Assembly (NCBI GenBank): GCA_946479395.1
Contig: CAMLFV010000014.1
Location: 1-19,836 of the forward strand
Reading direction: 5' to 3'
DNA length: 19,836 nt
DNA from: an uncultured Flavobacterium sp.
Lineage (GTDB): Bacteria > Bacteroidota > Bacteroidia > Flavobacteriales > Flavobacteriaceae
In this document: piece by piece, positions 8,263 through 16,651 of the stretch
Layout of the letters: each line of letters starts with the position of its first letter
Position numbering within the stretch: position 1 is the stretch's first letter
The notes under the pieces: generated by a model
What the model was told of the DNA's origin: nothing
Databases searched by the model: none
What the model saw: the letters and a program-made list of their open reading frames with translations, nothing else
Made by a program: the position numbers and the translations under genes

Positions 8263-8895
8263 TTATTTAGAATCTTTTTTAGGTACAATTAGCTTTCCGT
8301 TAACATATTTTGCTTCGTCGGTAATTTTTCCGGTTTCATCTCGAATAATAATTTTACCATCCAAGTTTCCATTAACGTACTGTGTTTCTTTGATTTTTAC
8401 ACCGTTTTCGGCATATTGATTAGAAATACCGTCTTCTACTCCATTCTTGTATTCTAATTCTTCTGATAATTTGCCCGATATGTAATATCCTTTTTTTACA
8501 CCGTGAATTTTATCATTTTTGTAAGGTTCTTCAGACATTATATTTTTTCCATCAATATGGTAAACCTTCCAAATGCCTTCACGTAATTTATTTACATACA
8601 AACCTTCGGACATTTTCTTTTTTCCATTGTAAAAAATGGCGTAAACTGATCCGTCAGCTTTAAATTCTTTGGTTGCAATGAGTTTTTTTTCAGGTTCATC
8701 GGCATAAAACTTAAAAGTTCCGGTTTCTTTTCCGTCTTTAAAAGTTCCTTCGTATTTCACGTAATTGGTTTTAGGGTAATAACCAACCCAAACACCTTCA
8801 CGTTTGCCTTGTGCATTGGTTTTGTTGACATCTTGCGCATATACTGCGGTTGATACTGCTAATACTGCTAATGATGTTATAATATATTGTTTCAT
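8263..8895 (-). CDS. Secreted MORN-repeat protein (YwqK-type)
   Basis: This 210-residue protein starts with a Sec signal peptide (MKQYIITSLAVLAVSTAVYA, cleavage before QD). The rest is a series of degenerate MORN-like units with the pattern YxNGxxxGxWxxY. Examples are GKREGVWVGYY, YEGTFKDGKETGTFKFY, YVNKLREGIWKVYH, YKNGVEDGISNQY and YVNGNLDGKIII. Such repeats form an extended beta-sheet. Bacteroidota proteins of this kind are often labelled YwqK family antitoxin after a Bacillus homologue, but no toxin gene is adjacent and I would not carry that role over. It begins 12 nt after the proC stop, so it is probably translated from the proC message. No cysteine follows the signal, so it is not a lipoprotein. 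Function unknown. Confidence 0.8.
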   Translation of the reverse strand: MKQYIITSLAVLAVSTAVYAQDVNKTNAQGKREGVWVGYYPKTNYVKYEGTFKDGKETGTFKFYADEPEKKLIATKEFKADGSVYAIFYNGKKKMSEGLYVNKLREGIWKVYHIDGKNIMSEEPYKNDKIHGVKKGYYISGKLSEELEYKNGVEDGISNQYAENGVKIKETQYVNGNLDGKIIIRDETGKITDEAKYVNGKLIVPKKDSK

Positions 8896-8907
8896 TATTT
8901 TTATTTT

Positions 8908-9708
8908 TTAATTTCCTAATTGTTCAGATCGATAACGAGCTGCCTCTACTCCATTTATAATTTTTTGTTTTACAAAAGCTTCTTCAAAACATTTTAAAGC
9001 TTCTTCTGTTGTTCCGCCTTTAGACGCAACTTTTGTAATCCATTCACTGGTTGATATTGCATTATTAGAATACAGCTGAATGGCACCTACAAAAGTTTGT
9101 TTCACTAATAATTCGGCTTCAGCTTCAGAAAATCCCATTGTTTGTGCTGCTTCAATCATAGATTGCATAAAATAAAAAACGTACGCTGGACCACTACCTG
9201 ATACTGCTGTTGCAGCGTCTATCAGCTTTTCATTTTCAACAAAAATACTTTTCCCAGTAGTGTTAATTAAGTTTTGTATAATGAACAAATCTTTACGATC
9301 TATACTTTCTGATGCTGTTAATACCGTTGTTCCTAAACCAATTTGCGAAGGTAAATTAGGCATTGATCTTACTACTTTTTGGGCATTAAGTAAATTTGTA
9401 ATTTTTAGAATACTTACACCCGCCATTACTGACAACACAATATGTTGGTTTGTAATATAATCTTTCAAAATACTTGCCAAACTTTCAAAATCTTGAGGTT
9501 TAACAGCTAAAATAACAATATCGACTTCTTTGATAACTGGATTTAATTCATAGAAAATATTTTTTTCTGGAATACTGTTTAAAAATTCTAATTCTATAGG
9601 CGATTTTTTAAAAACATATAAATGATTTAAATCGATAAAACGCGCATTAATAAAACCATTTGCAAAGGTTTTGCCCATATTTCCAAAACCAACAATAGCT
9701 ATTTTCAT
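8908..9708 (-). CDS. proC: Pyrroline-5-carboxylate reductase
   Basis: ProC catalyses the last step of proline synthesis, reducing pyrroline-5-carboxylate with NAD(P)H in the cytoplasm. The 266-residue chain begins with the Rossmann nucleotide loop GFGNMG (7-12). AVKPQ (68-72) and RSMPNLP (114-120) follow. The substrate-site signature SGSGPAYVF is at 170-178 and ASKGGTTEEAL at 228-238, in the dimerisation domain. The length is normal for the family. The ATG at 9708 is preceded by an A/T-rich leader with no clear TAnnTTTG box. The MORN-repeat gene starts 12 nt downstream. No other proline genes are in the window. Confidence 0.94.
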   Translation of the reverse strand: MKIAIVGFGNMGKTFANGFINARFIDLNHLYVFKKSPIELEFLNSIPEKNIFYELNPVIKEVDIVILAVKPQDFESLASILKDYITNQHIVLSVMAGVSILKITNLLNAQKVVRSMPNLPSQIGLGTTVLTASESIDRKDLFIIQNLINTTGKSIFVENEKLIDAATAVSGSGPAYVFYFMQSMIEAAQTMGFSEAEAELLVKQTFVGAIQLYSNNAISTSEWITKVASKGGTTEEALKCFEEAFVKQKIINGVEAARYRSEQLGN

Positions 9709-9728
9709 AATTTTTAAATTATATTTGA

Positions 9729-9760
9729 ATAAAAAAAAGCATCCTTTATTTTAAGAATGC
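9729..9760 (-). terminator. Rho-independent terminator of yidC
   Basis: On the - strand GCATTCTT pairs with AAGGATGC (one G-U pair), separated by a 6-nt loop and followed by eight T. It is 24 nt past the yidC stop. Confidence 0.85.
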
Positions 9761-9783
9761 TAAATGTAATTTATTTAACTGAA

Positions 9784-11667
9784 TTACTTTTTATTTTGAT
9801 TCGCTTTTTGCTGTTGTTGTGCCTGTTCCATCAATTCATCCATTTTGCGTTGGAACTTAGATTTAGGCTTTTCTTTTGATTTATTGTTTTCGATAATCAC
9901 CTTCACTTTATCTTCTGTAACAATCTTATTTTTAATTACATACATAATACCAATGGTAATTAAATTCGAAATAAAATAGTACAACGATAAACCAGATGCG
10001 TAATTATTAAAGAAGAACAACATCATGATTGGTGAAATGTAAATCATTACTTTCATGATTTTGCTCATATCCGGCATACCTTCCTGTTGAGGAGTCATTG
10101 CAGCCTGATCGCCGGTTGTCATTTTCATGTAAACAAACGTTGCCAAAGCAGCTAAAATTGGGAACAAACTTACGTGGTTTCCGTAGAATGGAATTGAAAA
10201 CGGCAAAGTAAACACGCTATCGTACGACGATAAATCGTCTGCCCAAAGGAATGCTTTTTGTCTTAAATCGAACGCTGAAGGGAAGAAACTGAATAATGCG
10301 TAGAAAACCGGCAACTGAATCAACATTGGAATACAACCCGCCATTGGATTTACTCCGGCTTTGTTGTACAGCTTCATTGTTTCCTGCTGTTTTTTCATTG
10401 AATCTTTCGCATACTTTTCATTCAATTCGTTTACTTCCGGACGAATAATTTTCATTTTTGCCTGTGATACATACGATTTGTATTGAACCGGCGACATGAT
10501 TAAACGGATAACGATCGTGAACAATACAATGGCAATTCCGTGTGGAATTAGCGTTGTTAATACCGTAAAAATCGGGATAATGATTAATTTGTTCAACCAC
10601 CCGAAAATTCCCCAACCTAATGGTACAATTTCATCTAAATTTTTATCGTAATCGTTTAAAATATTATAATCTGTAGGCCCCATGTACAGATTCATGTTGT
10701 AGTTTATTTCGCCACCTTTATATTCTAACGGCATAAGCGCAGTAAAATCTTTTAAGAAAGCTGCATTTTCATCTTCCTTATCTACCAAATTTTCCTGACT
10801 TAATTTTGCTGCTTTAATAGGAGTTTCCGTTAATAAAACCGATGTAAACAAATGCTGTTTAAAAGCCACATAAGTTAAATCTTTAGCGTCTTCGGTAGTT
10901 GTTTTTGCAGGATTTAAATAATCGTCTTTACCATCTTCGTATTCATAAACAATTTCTGCATAACGATTTTCGTAAGTAATCGATTTTTCGTTACGTGTAG
11001 CTTTTAACTGCCAAGTTAATTCTGCAGGTGCAGCCGTGTTAAGAACAGAACTTAAACCAACCGATTTTACGCTTAAATCTAACATATAATCGTTTGGTTT
11101 TAATACATAACGATATTCTAAATACGCCGTTTCTGATGTTTTTAATTTCATAGAAACTACCGTGTTCTCGCCTTCTTTTGTCATAGTAGGTTCAAACAAC
11201 AAATCTTTTGTGTTTAACAAACGATTGTCTTTGGTAGTAAATTTAAGATCTAATTTTGAATTATTGTTAGTAATGATTTTTACCAAATCATCATTCTTAC
11301 TCGAAATTCTTTTTTGATCGTTAACAATAGCTTCTTTAATATATCCACCTTTGCTTGAAAAAACAATTGTTAAAACACCATTGTTCACTGTGATGTCTTT
11401 AGCTGCTGTTACACTTGGCAACGACGCACCGTAAGCAAACGAACCTAACTGACTTTTTAATTTTGCATTTGCAACCGTATCGTTTTGAGCATTTGCAGCC
11501 AACTGATCAATTGACGTGTTAGCAACCGTTTCGGTTTTAGCTGTTTCTTTTGTTTTATCGTCTTTTTTATCATCAGAAAACATGGTTCCAGACATCATCC
11601 AAAACAATAAAACGGTAATGATAGCCATACCAATAAGGCTACTTTTGTCTAATTTTTTTTCTTCCAT
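9784..11667 (-). CDS. yidC: Membrane protein insertase YidC
   Basis: YidC inserts and folds inner-membrane proteins, alone or with SecYEG. The 627-residue protein has the Gram-negative layout. An N-terminal membrane helix (about 10-29) is followed by a charged low-complexity linker (31-50). A large periplasmic beta-sandwich domain (about 85-340) precedes the conserved five-helix insertase core (about 350-580). Arg388 in FTIVIRLIMSPVQ is the conserved positive residue of the hydrophilic groove. NPMAGCIPMLIQLPVFYALF (440-459) is the best conserved stretch. The C-terminal tail is Lys/Gln-rich (KSKFQRKMDELMEQAQQQQK), as often seen for ribosome contact. The gene follows pyrG after 83 nt with no terminator in the gap, so read-through is likely. 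Confidence 0.95.
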   Translation of the reverse strand: MEEKKLDKSSLIGMAIITVLLFWMMSGTMFSDDKKDDKTKETAKTETVANTSIDQLAANAQNDTVANAKLKSQLGSFAYGASLPSVTAAKDITVNNGVLTIVFSSKGGYIKEAIVNDQKRISSKNDDLVKIITNNNSKLDLKFTTKDNRLLNTKDLLFEPTMTKEGENTVVSMKLKTSETAYLEYRYVLKPNDYMLDLSVKSVGLSSVLNTAAPAELTWQLKATRNEKSITYENRYAEIVYEYEDGKDDYLNPAKTTTEDAKDLTYVAFKQHLFTSVLLTETPIKAAKLSQENLVDKEDENAAFLKDFTALMPLEYKGGEINYNMNLYMGPTDYNILNDYDKNLDEIVPLGWGIFGWLNKLIIIPIFTVLTTLIPHGIAIVLFTIVIRLIMSPVQYKSYVSQAKMKIIRPEVNELNEKYAKDSMKKQQETMKLYNKAGVNPMAGCIPMLIQLPVFYALFSFFPSAFDLRQKAFLWADDLSSYDSVFTLPFSIPFYGNHVSLFPILAALATFVYMKMTTGDQAAMTPQQEGMPDMSKIMKVMIYISPIMMLFFFNNYASGLSLYYFISNLITIGIMYVIKNKIVTEDKVKVIIENNKSKEKPKSKFQRKMDELMEQAQQQQKANQNKK

Positions 11668-11750
11668 TCTTGAAAATCTTTTTCTTCTTTTAAAACTGAA
11701 AAAATCAAAAAAAATTCGGTCATTTTACAACAACCAACCATTTTTAAGTT

Positions 11751-13448
<1,698 letters not shown>

Positions 13449-13471
13449 TTACTATTAACAATTATACTTGC

Positions 13472-13702
13472 TTACGGCTTTGGATATTTGTTCTTGATAT
13501 TTCGTATTAAAACTTCTAATCCGTTGAGTTTAATTTCGTACATCATAGCCAACTGCTTACCTAATTTACCTGCCGGGAAACCTTTATTTTTGTACCAAAC
13601 ATAATAAGGCTCGGGTATATCAACTAAAAAACGCCCTTGGAATTTTCCGAAGGGCATTTTTGTATGTGCTAGTTCTAATAATTCTTTGTTTTGATCTTCC
13701 AT
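13472..13702 (-). CDS. Small DUF3820 family protein
   Basis: This is a 76-residue cytoplasmic protein with no signal peptide or membrane segment. The core carries the DUF3820 pattern: MPFGKFQGRFLVDIPEPYYV followed by the Trp-Tyr and GFPAGKLGKQL parts. The family is small, widespread in proteobacteria and Bacteroidota, and has no settled biochemical role. An in-frame ATG at 13720 would add six residues (MYFCCV), but it overlaps the TAnnTTTG promoter box, so ATG 13702 is the likely start. That leaves almost no 5' leader. The gene runs in the same direction as pyrG, 101 nt upstream, with no terminator between them, so some transcripts may extend into pyrG. Confidence 0.75.
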   Translation of the reverse strand: MEDQNKELLELAHTKMPFGKFQGRFLVDIPEPYYVWYKNKGFPAGKLGKQLAMMYEIKLNGLEVLIRNIKNKYPKP

Positions 13703-13709
13703 AACACAA

Positions 13710-13717
13710 CAAAAGTA
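13710..13717 (-). promoter_or_regulatory. Putative -7 promoter element of the DUF3820 gene
   Basis: On the - strand TACTTTTG matches TAnnTTTG and ends 7 nt before ATG 13702, so the transcript would be leaderless or nearly so. The box decides the start codon of this gene. Confidence 0.5.
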
Positions 13718-13793
13718 CATAATTGTATTATGAAGATAAAATCTATTTTAATTTAAACATTAAAGATTATCTAAGTTTAATTTTATAATAAAA

Positions 13794-14008
13794 ACCCGTA
13801 GTGCATTATGTGATTAAAATTAATTCATTGAAAATGAATATAGTAAAAAAAATAAGACTCCGTAGGAGTCAAATATTTGTAACCCCGAATTAAATTCGGG
13901 GCAAACGAAATGAAACGATATCGGGTTTTGGTGCATATTTTTGTAGCTAAACAAAGTGTATTAAACAAAAATTGTGACAAAACGGTATTTTGATAGTGCA
14001 CTACGGGT
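13794..14008. mobile_element. MITE-like palindromic repeat, 215 bp, with terminal inverted repeats and flanking direct repeat
   Basis: The ends are perfect 12-bp inverted repeats, ACCCGTAGTGCA (13794-13805) and TGCACTACGGGT (13997-14008). An identical 7-bp AATAAAA flanks them on both sides (13787-13793 and 14009-14015), as expected for a target-site duplication, although that sequence is A-rich and could match by chance. Inside are two strong hairpins: GACTCC-GTA-GGAGTC (13856-13870) and CCCCGAATT-A-AATTCGGGG (13883-13901). An ATATTTGT block lies between them, and a related GCATATTTTTGTAGC follows at 13933-13947. I recall similar palindromes dispersed in intergenic DNA of flavobacteria. There is no credible protein gene inside, so if mobile it depends on a transposase encoded elsewhere. 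Confidence 0.65.
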
Positions 14009-14019
14009 AATAAAAACAA

Positions 14020-14631
14020 TTAAATAACCCGCAATAACGGAATATTAAATTTGATTTTATGTTGTTGTTTTACACCGTTTTCCCATTGAACGGTTTGCTT
14101 GTTTAATTTAAAATACGGAACATTCTCAGCAACTTTTATTGTTGCTAATGCAGCTTGATTTTGGTGGTGCAAACATTTAAGTCGGTCTATATCATGTCTT
14201 ATAAAATACAGTTTTCCGTTGACTAATGCTTCTACAATTTCAACAGAGGCAAGTGCGGCGTACATACCCGCATCTTCATCAACACAACTAAAAGTAAAAT
14301 TGTAAACTCCTTTTGTATCAGTTTGCTCAATTGTGCCAAGTTCTGTTTGCATACCTGCAAGGCATTGCAATTCTGTAGCAATATTATTAATAATGTTTGT
14401 GATAGATATTCCGCTATCAACAGATTGGAAAAATTTACCTTGAGTTCCTTCAGTATTTTTATAAGTGTAAAGACTCGGCATTAAAGTTTTTAATCGATCC
14501 GAAAAACCATCAATTGCATTTGTAGGCTTTGTTTCTAAATTGCCGATATCAACTTTCATCAATATCACTTTTTTAGAATTTGTATTCAAAACATTTGAAT
14601 CATTCAGTACTTGTATTTTTTCGATTTTCAT
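14020..14631 (-). CDS. Orphan N-terminal domain of cyanophycin synthetase (CphA-like), lacking ATP-grasp and ligase domains
   Basis: This 203-residue protein matches, by eye, the first about 200 residues of cyanophycin synthetase, which is normally about 870 residues long. The parallel starts at MKIEKIQVL (1-9) and runs through PTNAIDGFSDRLKTLMPSLY (36-55), ATELQCLAGM (85-94), a GVYNFTFSCVDEDAGMYAA stretch (108-126) and EIVEALVNGK (131-140). It continues to VPYFKLNKQTVQ (171-182), which resembles the IPW.RLN..SLVQ segment at the beginning of the ATP-grasp part, and then stops. The family's WMGHVIEHIA block is replaced by SITNIINNIA, so its conserved His and Glu residues are gone. The frame is open with a normal ATG, so it may still make a protein. 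Either it is a repurposed stand-alone domain or a decaying remnant. A 215-bp repeat lies just past the stop. Confidence 0.7.
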   Translation of the reverse strand: MKIEKIQVLNDSNVLNTNSKKVILMKVDIGNLETKPTNAIDGFSDRLKTLMPSLYTYKNTEGTQGKFFQSVDSGISITNIINNIATELQCLAGMQTELGTIEQTDTKGVYNFTFSCVDEDAGMYAALASVEIVEALVNGKLYFIRHDIDRLKCLHHQNQAALATIKVAENVPYFKLNKQTVQWENGVKQQHKIKFNIPLLRVI

Positions 14632-15036
14632 AGCTTTTCTTTTTTATTACTTAGAAAAATATAAAAATTGTGCCAACAATATTGTTTGGATAAAAATCAA
14701 AAATTATAATGAATGGTATTATTTTAACATCATTTAAAAAAAGTAGTTTGAGAGAATACTGAATTAGCAATATTGTAAATAAAACCTTGATTTTATTTTC
14801 ATTATTAAAATATACCTTATCAATTAAATTATTATTATGAAATTAAATTATCACTAAAAAAAACCATATCAAACGAATATTTGTGTATTTATATACCTAA
14901 AGTTTTATAGAATTAGTTTACACTATGTAGATATTTTCCAAATGAAGATTATAATTAATCATATTGAGAACAAATCCGTAATTATAAAGTATTTGTTTAC
15001 AAGAAATATAGTTACAAACCGCTCATTGTAAATTAA
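14632..15036. other. Intergenic region between divergent genes
   Basis: About 400 bp of very AT-rich DNA between the CphA-like gene (-) and the 33-residue ORF (+). I see no gene. A TGGCAC hexamer preceded by T lies on the - strand (14670-14675) upstream of the CphA-like gene, but lacks a matching GC 10 nt further on. AACAAAT (14969-14975) and ATTTGTT (14991-14997) form an inverted repeat upstream of the sigma-54-type promoter that could be an activator site; this is weak. Confidence 0.4.
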
Positions 15037-15052
15037 TGGCACAATATATGCA
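15037..15052 (+). promoter_or_regulatory. Putative sigma-54 (RpoN) -24/-12 promoter
   Basis: TGGCACAATATATGCA has the defining GG-N10-GC spacing and a full TGGCAC -24 box. The -12 box ATGCA differs from the consensus TTGCA at one position. Transcription would start near 15063, about 45 nt before the ATG of the 33-residue ORF. No TAnnTTTG box is found before that ORF. An RpoN-dependent activator would be required. Confidence 0.55.
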
Positions 15053-15107
15053 CAAACAAATAAGTAATGCTGAATATCAGTGTAACACTTATTTATATTA
15101 TATTATT

Positions 15108-15209
15108 ATGATGAAAAAGAAATTAAACATTCAATTTTTAGCTATTTTACTTTTAGTGGTTGGCGGATTAGCTATACTAATTTATGCCAGCAACTTTTTA
15201 TTGAGTTAA
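15108..15209 (+). CDS. Putative single-helix membrane microprotein, 33 residues
   Basis: The ORF starts with tandem ATG codons (15108 and 15111) and encodes MMKKKLNIQFLAILLLVVGG followed by LAILIYASNFLLS. That is a short Lys-rich start followed by one membrane helix of about 20 residues, predicted with the positive end in the cytoplasm. Its position about 45 nt behind a sigma-54-type promoter and 43 nt before the FMN reductase gene suggests it is the first gene of that transcript. There is no cysteine and no clear signal-peptidase site. I recognise no family. The helix could occur by chance in AT-rich DNA, so coding status is a suggestion supported by context. Confidence 0.5.
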   Translation: MMKKKLNIQFLAILLLVVGGLAILIYASNFLLS

Positions 15210-15252
15210 TTATGATTTGAAATATACCATTGTAAATCTTAAAAATATAGTT

Positions 15253-15810
15253 ATGGAAAATAAGAAAATAGGAATTATTGTAGGATCGATCAGAAAAGAT
15301 GCTTATACAAAAAAAATAGCCAATTTTTTAATGTCGAATACACCATCGGGATATCAACTTGAAAAAATAGAAATTGCTGATTTACCTATTTACAATCAGG
15401 ATTATGATGATGCAAACGAACCGGAGAGCTATGCTGTATTCAGAAATAAAGTGAAAGGTATGAACGGAATTATTTTTATTACACCCGAACACAACAGGTC
15501 TGTACCCGCAGCTTTAAAAAATGCGTTAGATGTTGGTTCGCGTCCTTACGGAAAAAGTGTTTGGAACAATAAACCTGCAATGGTTATTTCTTCATCAATT
15601 AGCGGAATTAGCGGTTTTGGTGCCAATCATCATTTAAGGCAATCGCTGGCTTTTTTAAATATGCCTACCTTACAACAACCTGAAATATATTTGGCCAATG
15701 TACAAGATTACTTTAATGAAAAAGGTGAATTGGTTAAAGAAGATTCTGCTAAATTTCTGAAGGATGCATTGCAATCATATATTGACTTTGCTGAAAAGCT
15801 TTTGAAGTAA
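15253..15810 (+). CDS. NAD(P)H-dependent FMN reductase family protein
   Basis: This 185-residue flavodoxin-fold oxidoreductase belongs to the NADPH-dependent FMN reductase / azoreductase group and is cytoplasmic. The FMN phosphate loop is GIIVGSIRKDAYTKK (7-21). The flavin-ring loop TPEHNRSVPAALKNALD (77-93) is typical, and a glycine-rich SSSISGISGFGANHHLRQ stretch (113-130) follows. Members reduce free flavins, quinones, azo dyes or chromate, so the true substrate cannot be read from sequence. A TTG-initiated extension to 15217 is possible but ATG 15253 gives the usual family start. A weaker box TACCATTG at 15225-15232 could be a second promoter. A strong terminator ends the unit. Confidence 0.85.
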   Translation: MENKKIGIIVGSIRKDAYTKKIANFLMSNTPSGYQLEKIEIADLPIYNQDYDDANEPESYAVFRNKVKGMNGIIFITPEHNRSVPAALKNALDVGSRPYGKSVWNNKPAMVISSSISGISGFGANHHLRQSLAFLNMPTLQQPEIYLANVQDYFNEKGELVKEDSAKFLKDALQSYIDFAEKLLK

Positions 15811-15854
15811 TTCATATAAAATTATTCGAAAATTCAACTGATTAAAGTTGAACT

Positions 15855-15894
15855 AAATCCTGCTTTAGATAAAATAAAGCGGGATTTTTTTTTT
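15855..15894 (+). terminator. Rho-independent terminator after the FMN reductase gene
   Basis: AAATCCTGCTTTA (15855-15867) pairs with TAAAGCGGGATTT (15875-15887) with one G-U pair, followed by a long T-run. A smaller hairpin, TTCAACT/AGTTGAA (15833-15852), lies just before it. Confidence 0.85.
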
Positions 15895-15909
15895 GCAGAT
15901 ATATCAAAT

Positions 15910-16437
15910 CTAATAATATGTATCAGCAAGTAAAAAGAAAATAATTACCACAATAAACAATATAGTTCCGGTTTTTTGAAATGAAACAGAAACTTTCTTG
16001 TAATTATCTATTACACTTCCAATTGGAATCTTTCCAAACAACAGCTTGATATTTTTCCAATCCCATAAAATCAGTAATAATGCAATACTCATCATAAATA
16101 TCATAATAATAGATTTATCAATTAAGCCGACACTTAATGTAAAAATAAAAATGTTTGTACATATACTGAAAAACATTAACGCCGCCAATACCGTGTATCG
16201 CTGACTGAATAGCAAAAATGCCGTGAGCAGTTGACAAAATCCTAAAAAATTCCAGTAAAATCCTGTTTGGTGCAGTTCGTTAAAAAAAGTGCCTGAATAC
16301 ATTTCGGAACAAAAGTACGAGAACCGTTTTCCTTGTATTTTAAGTAATCCCGAAGGAATAAACACCGTTCCGCCTACAATTCGAAGGAAAATAATAATAT
16401 AATCGTAAATGGTTGTTTTTTGATCTTTCTTAAGCAT
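15910..16437 (-). CDS. DoxX-like integral membrane protein
   Basis: This 175-residue protein is mostly hydrophobic, with about five membrane helices. The approximate positions are 12-32, 60-80, 82-104, 108-127 and 156-175. The first helix region IFLRIVGGTVFIPSGLLKIQ resembles the start of DoxX/MauE-type proteins, where a Gly-rich helix ends with a conserved Gly-Lys pair. That family has been linked to quinone-coupled or disulfide redox reactions, but nothing here fixes a function. The gene stands alone, convergent with the FMN reductase gene and divergent from the exporter gene. Its upstream box TATCTTTA (16466-16473 on the - strand) is one base off the -7 consensus. Family assignment is tentative. 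Confidence 0.6.
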   Translation of the reverse strand: MLKKDQKTTIYDYIIIFLRIVGGTVFIPSGLLKIQGKRFSYFCSEMYSGTFFNELHQTGFYWNFLGFCQLLTAFLLFSQRYTVLAALMFFSICTNIFIFTLSVGLIDKSIIMIFMMSIALLLILWDWKNIKLLFGKIPIGSVIDNYKKVSVSFQKTGTILFIVVIIFFLLADTYY

Positions 16438-16651
16438 TGATTCAAGCTGAAATTGTATTCATATATAAAGATATTACATTCGCAGTTTAACTTGTACTAT
16501 AAAGTTTAAGTTTTTTGAGAAAAAAGATTGTAAGAAATGCCTATTCAAAACACAGTATAGATATTTTAATACTTACAAAATATTCTTTATAATTAAAACC
16601 GATTGCTGACATTTGCATTTTAATAGAAATATCATAATTATTCCGTAAAAT

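Noticed and set aside
13825..14019. A 64-codon open frame on the - strand
   Set aside because: It lies almost wholly within the palindromic repeat and its product follows the hairpins; I regard it as a by-product of the repeat.
15217..15252. A TTG start adding 12 residues to the FMN reductase
   Set aside because: The extension is not family-like and spans a possible -7 box; the ATG at 15253 gives the usual start.
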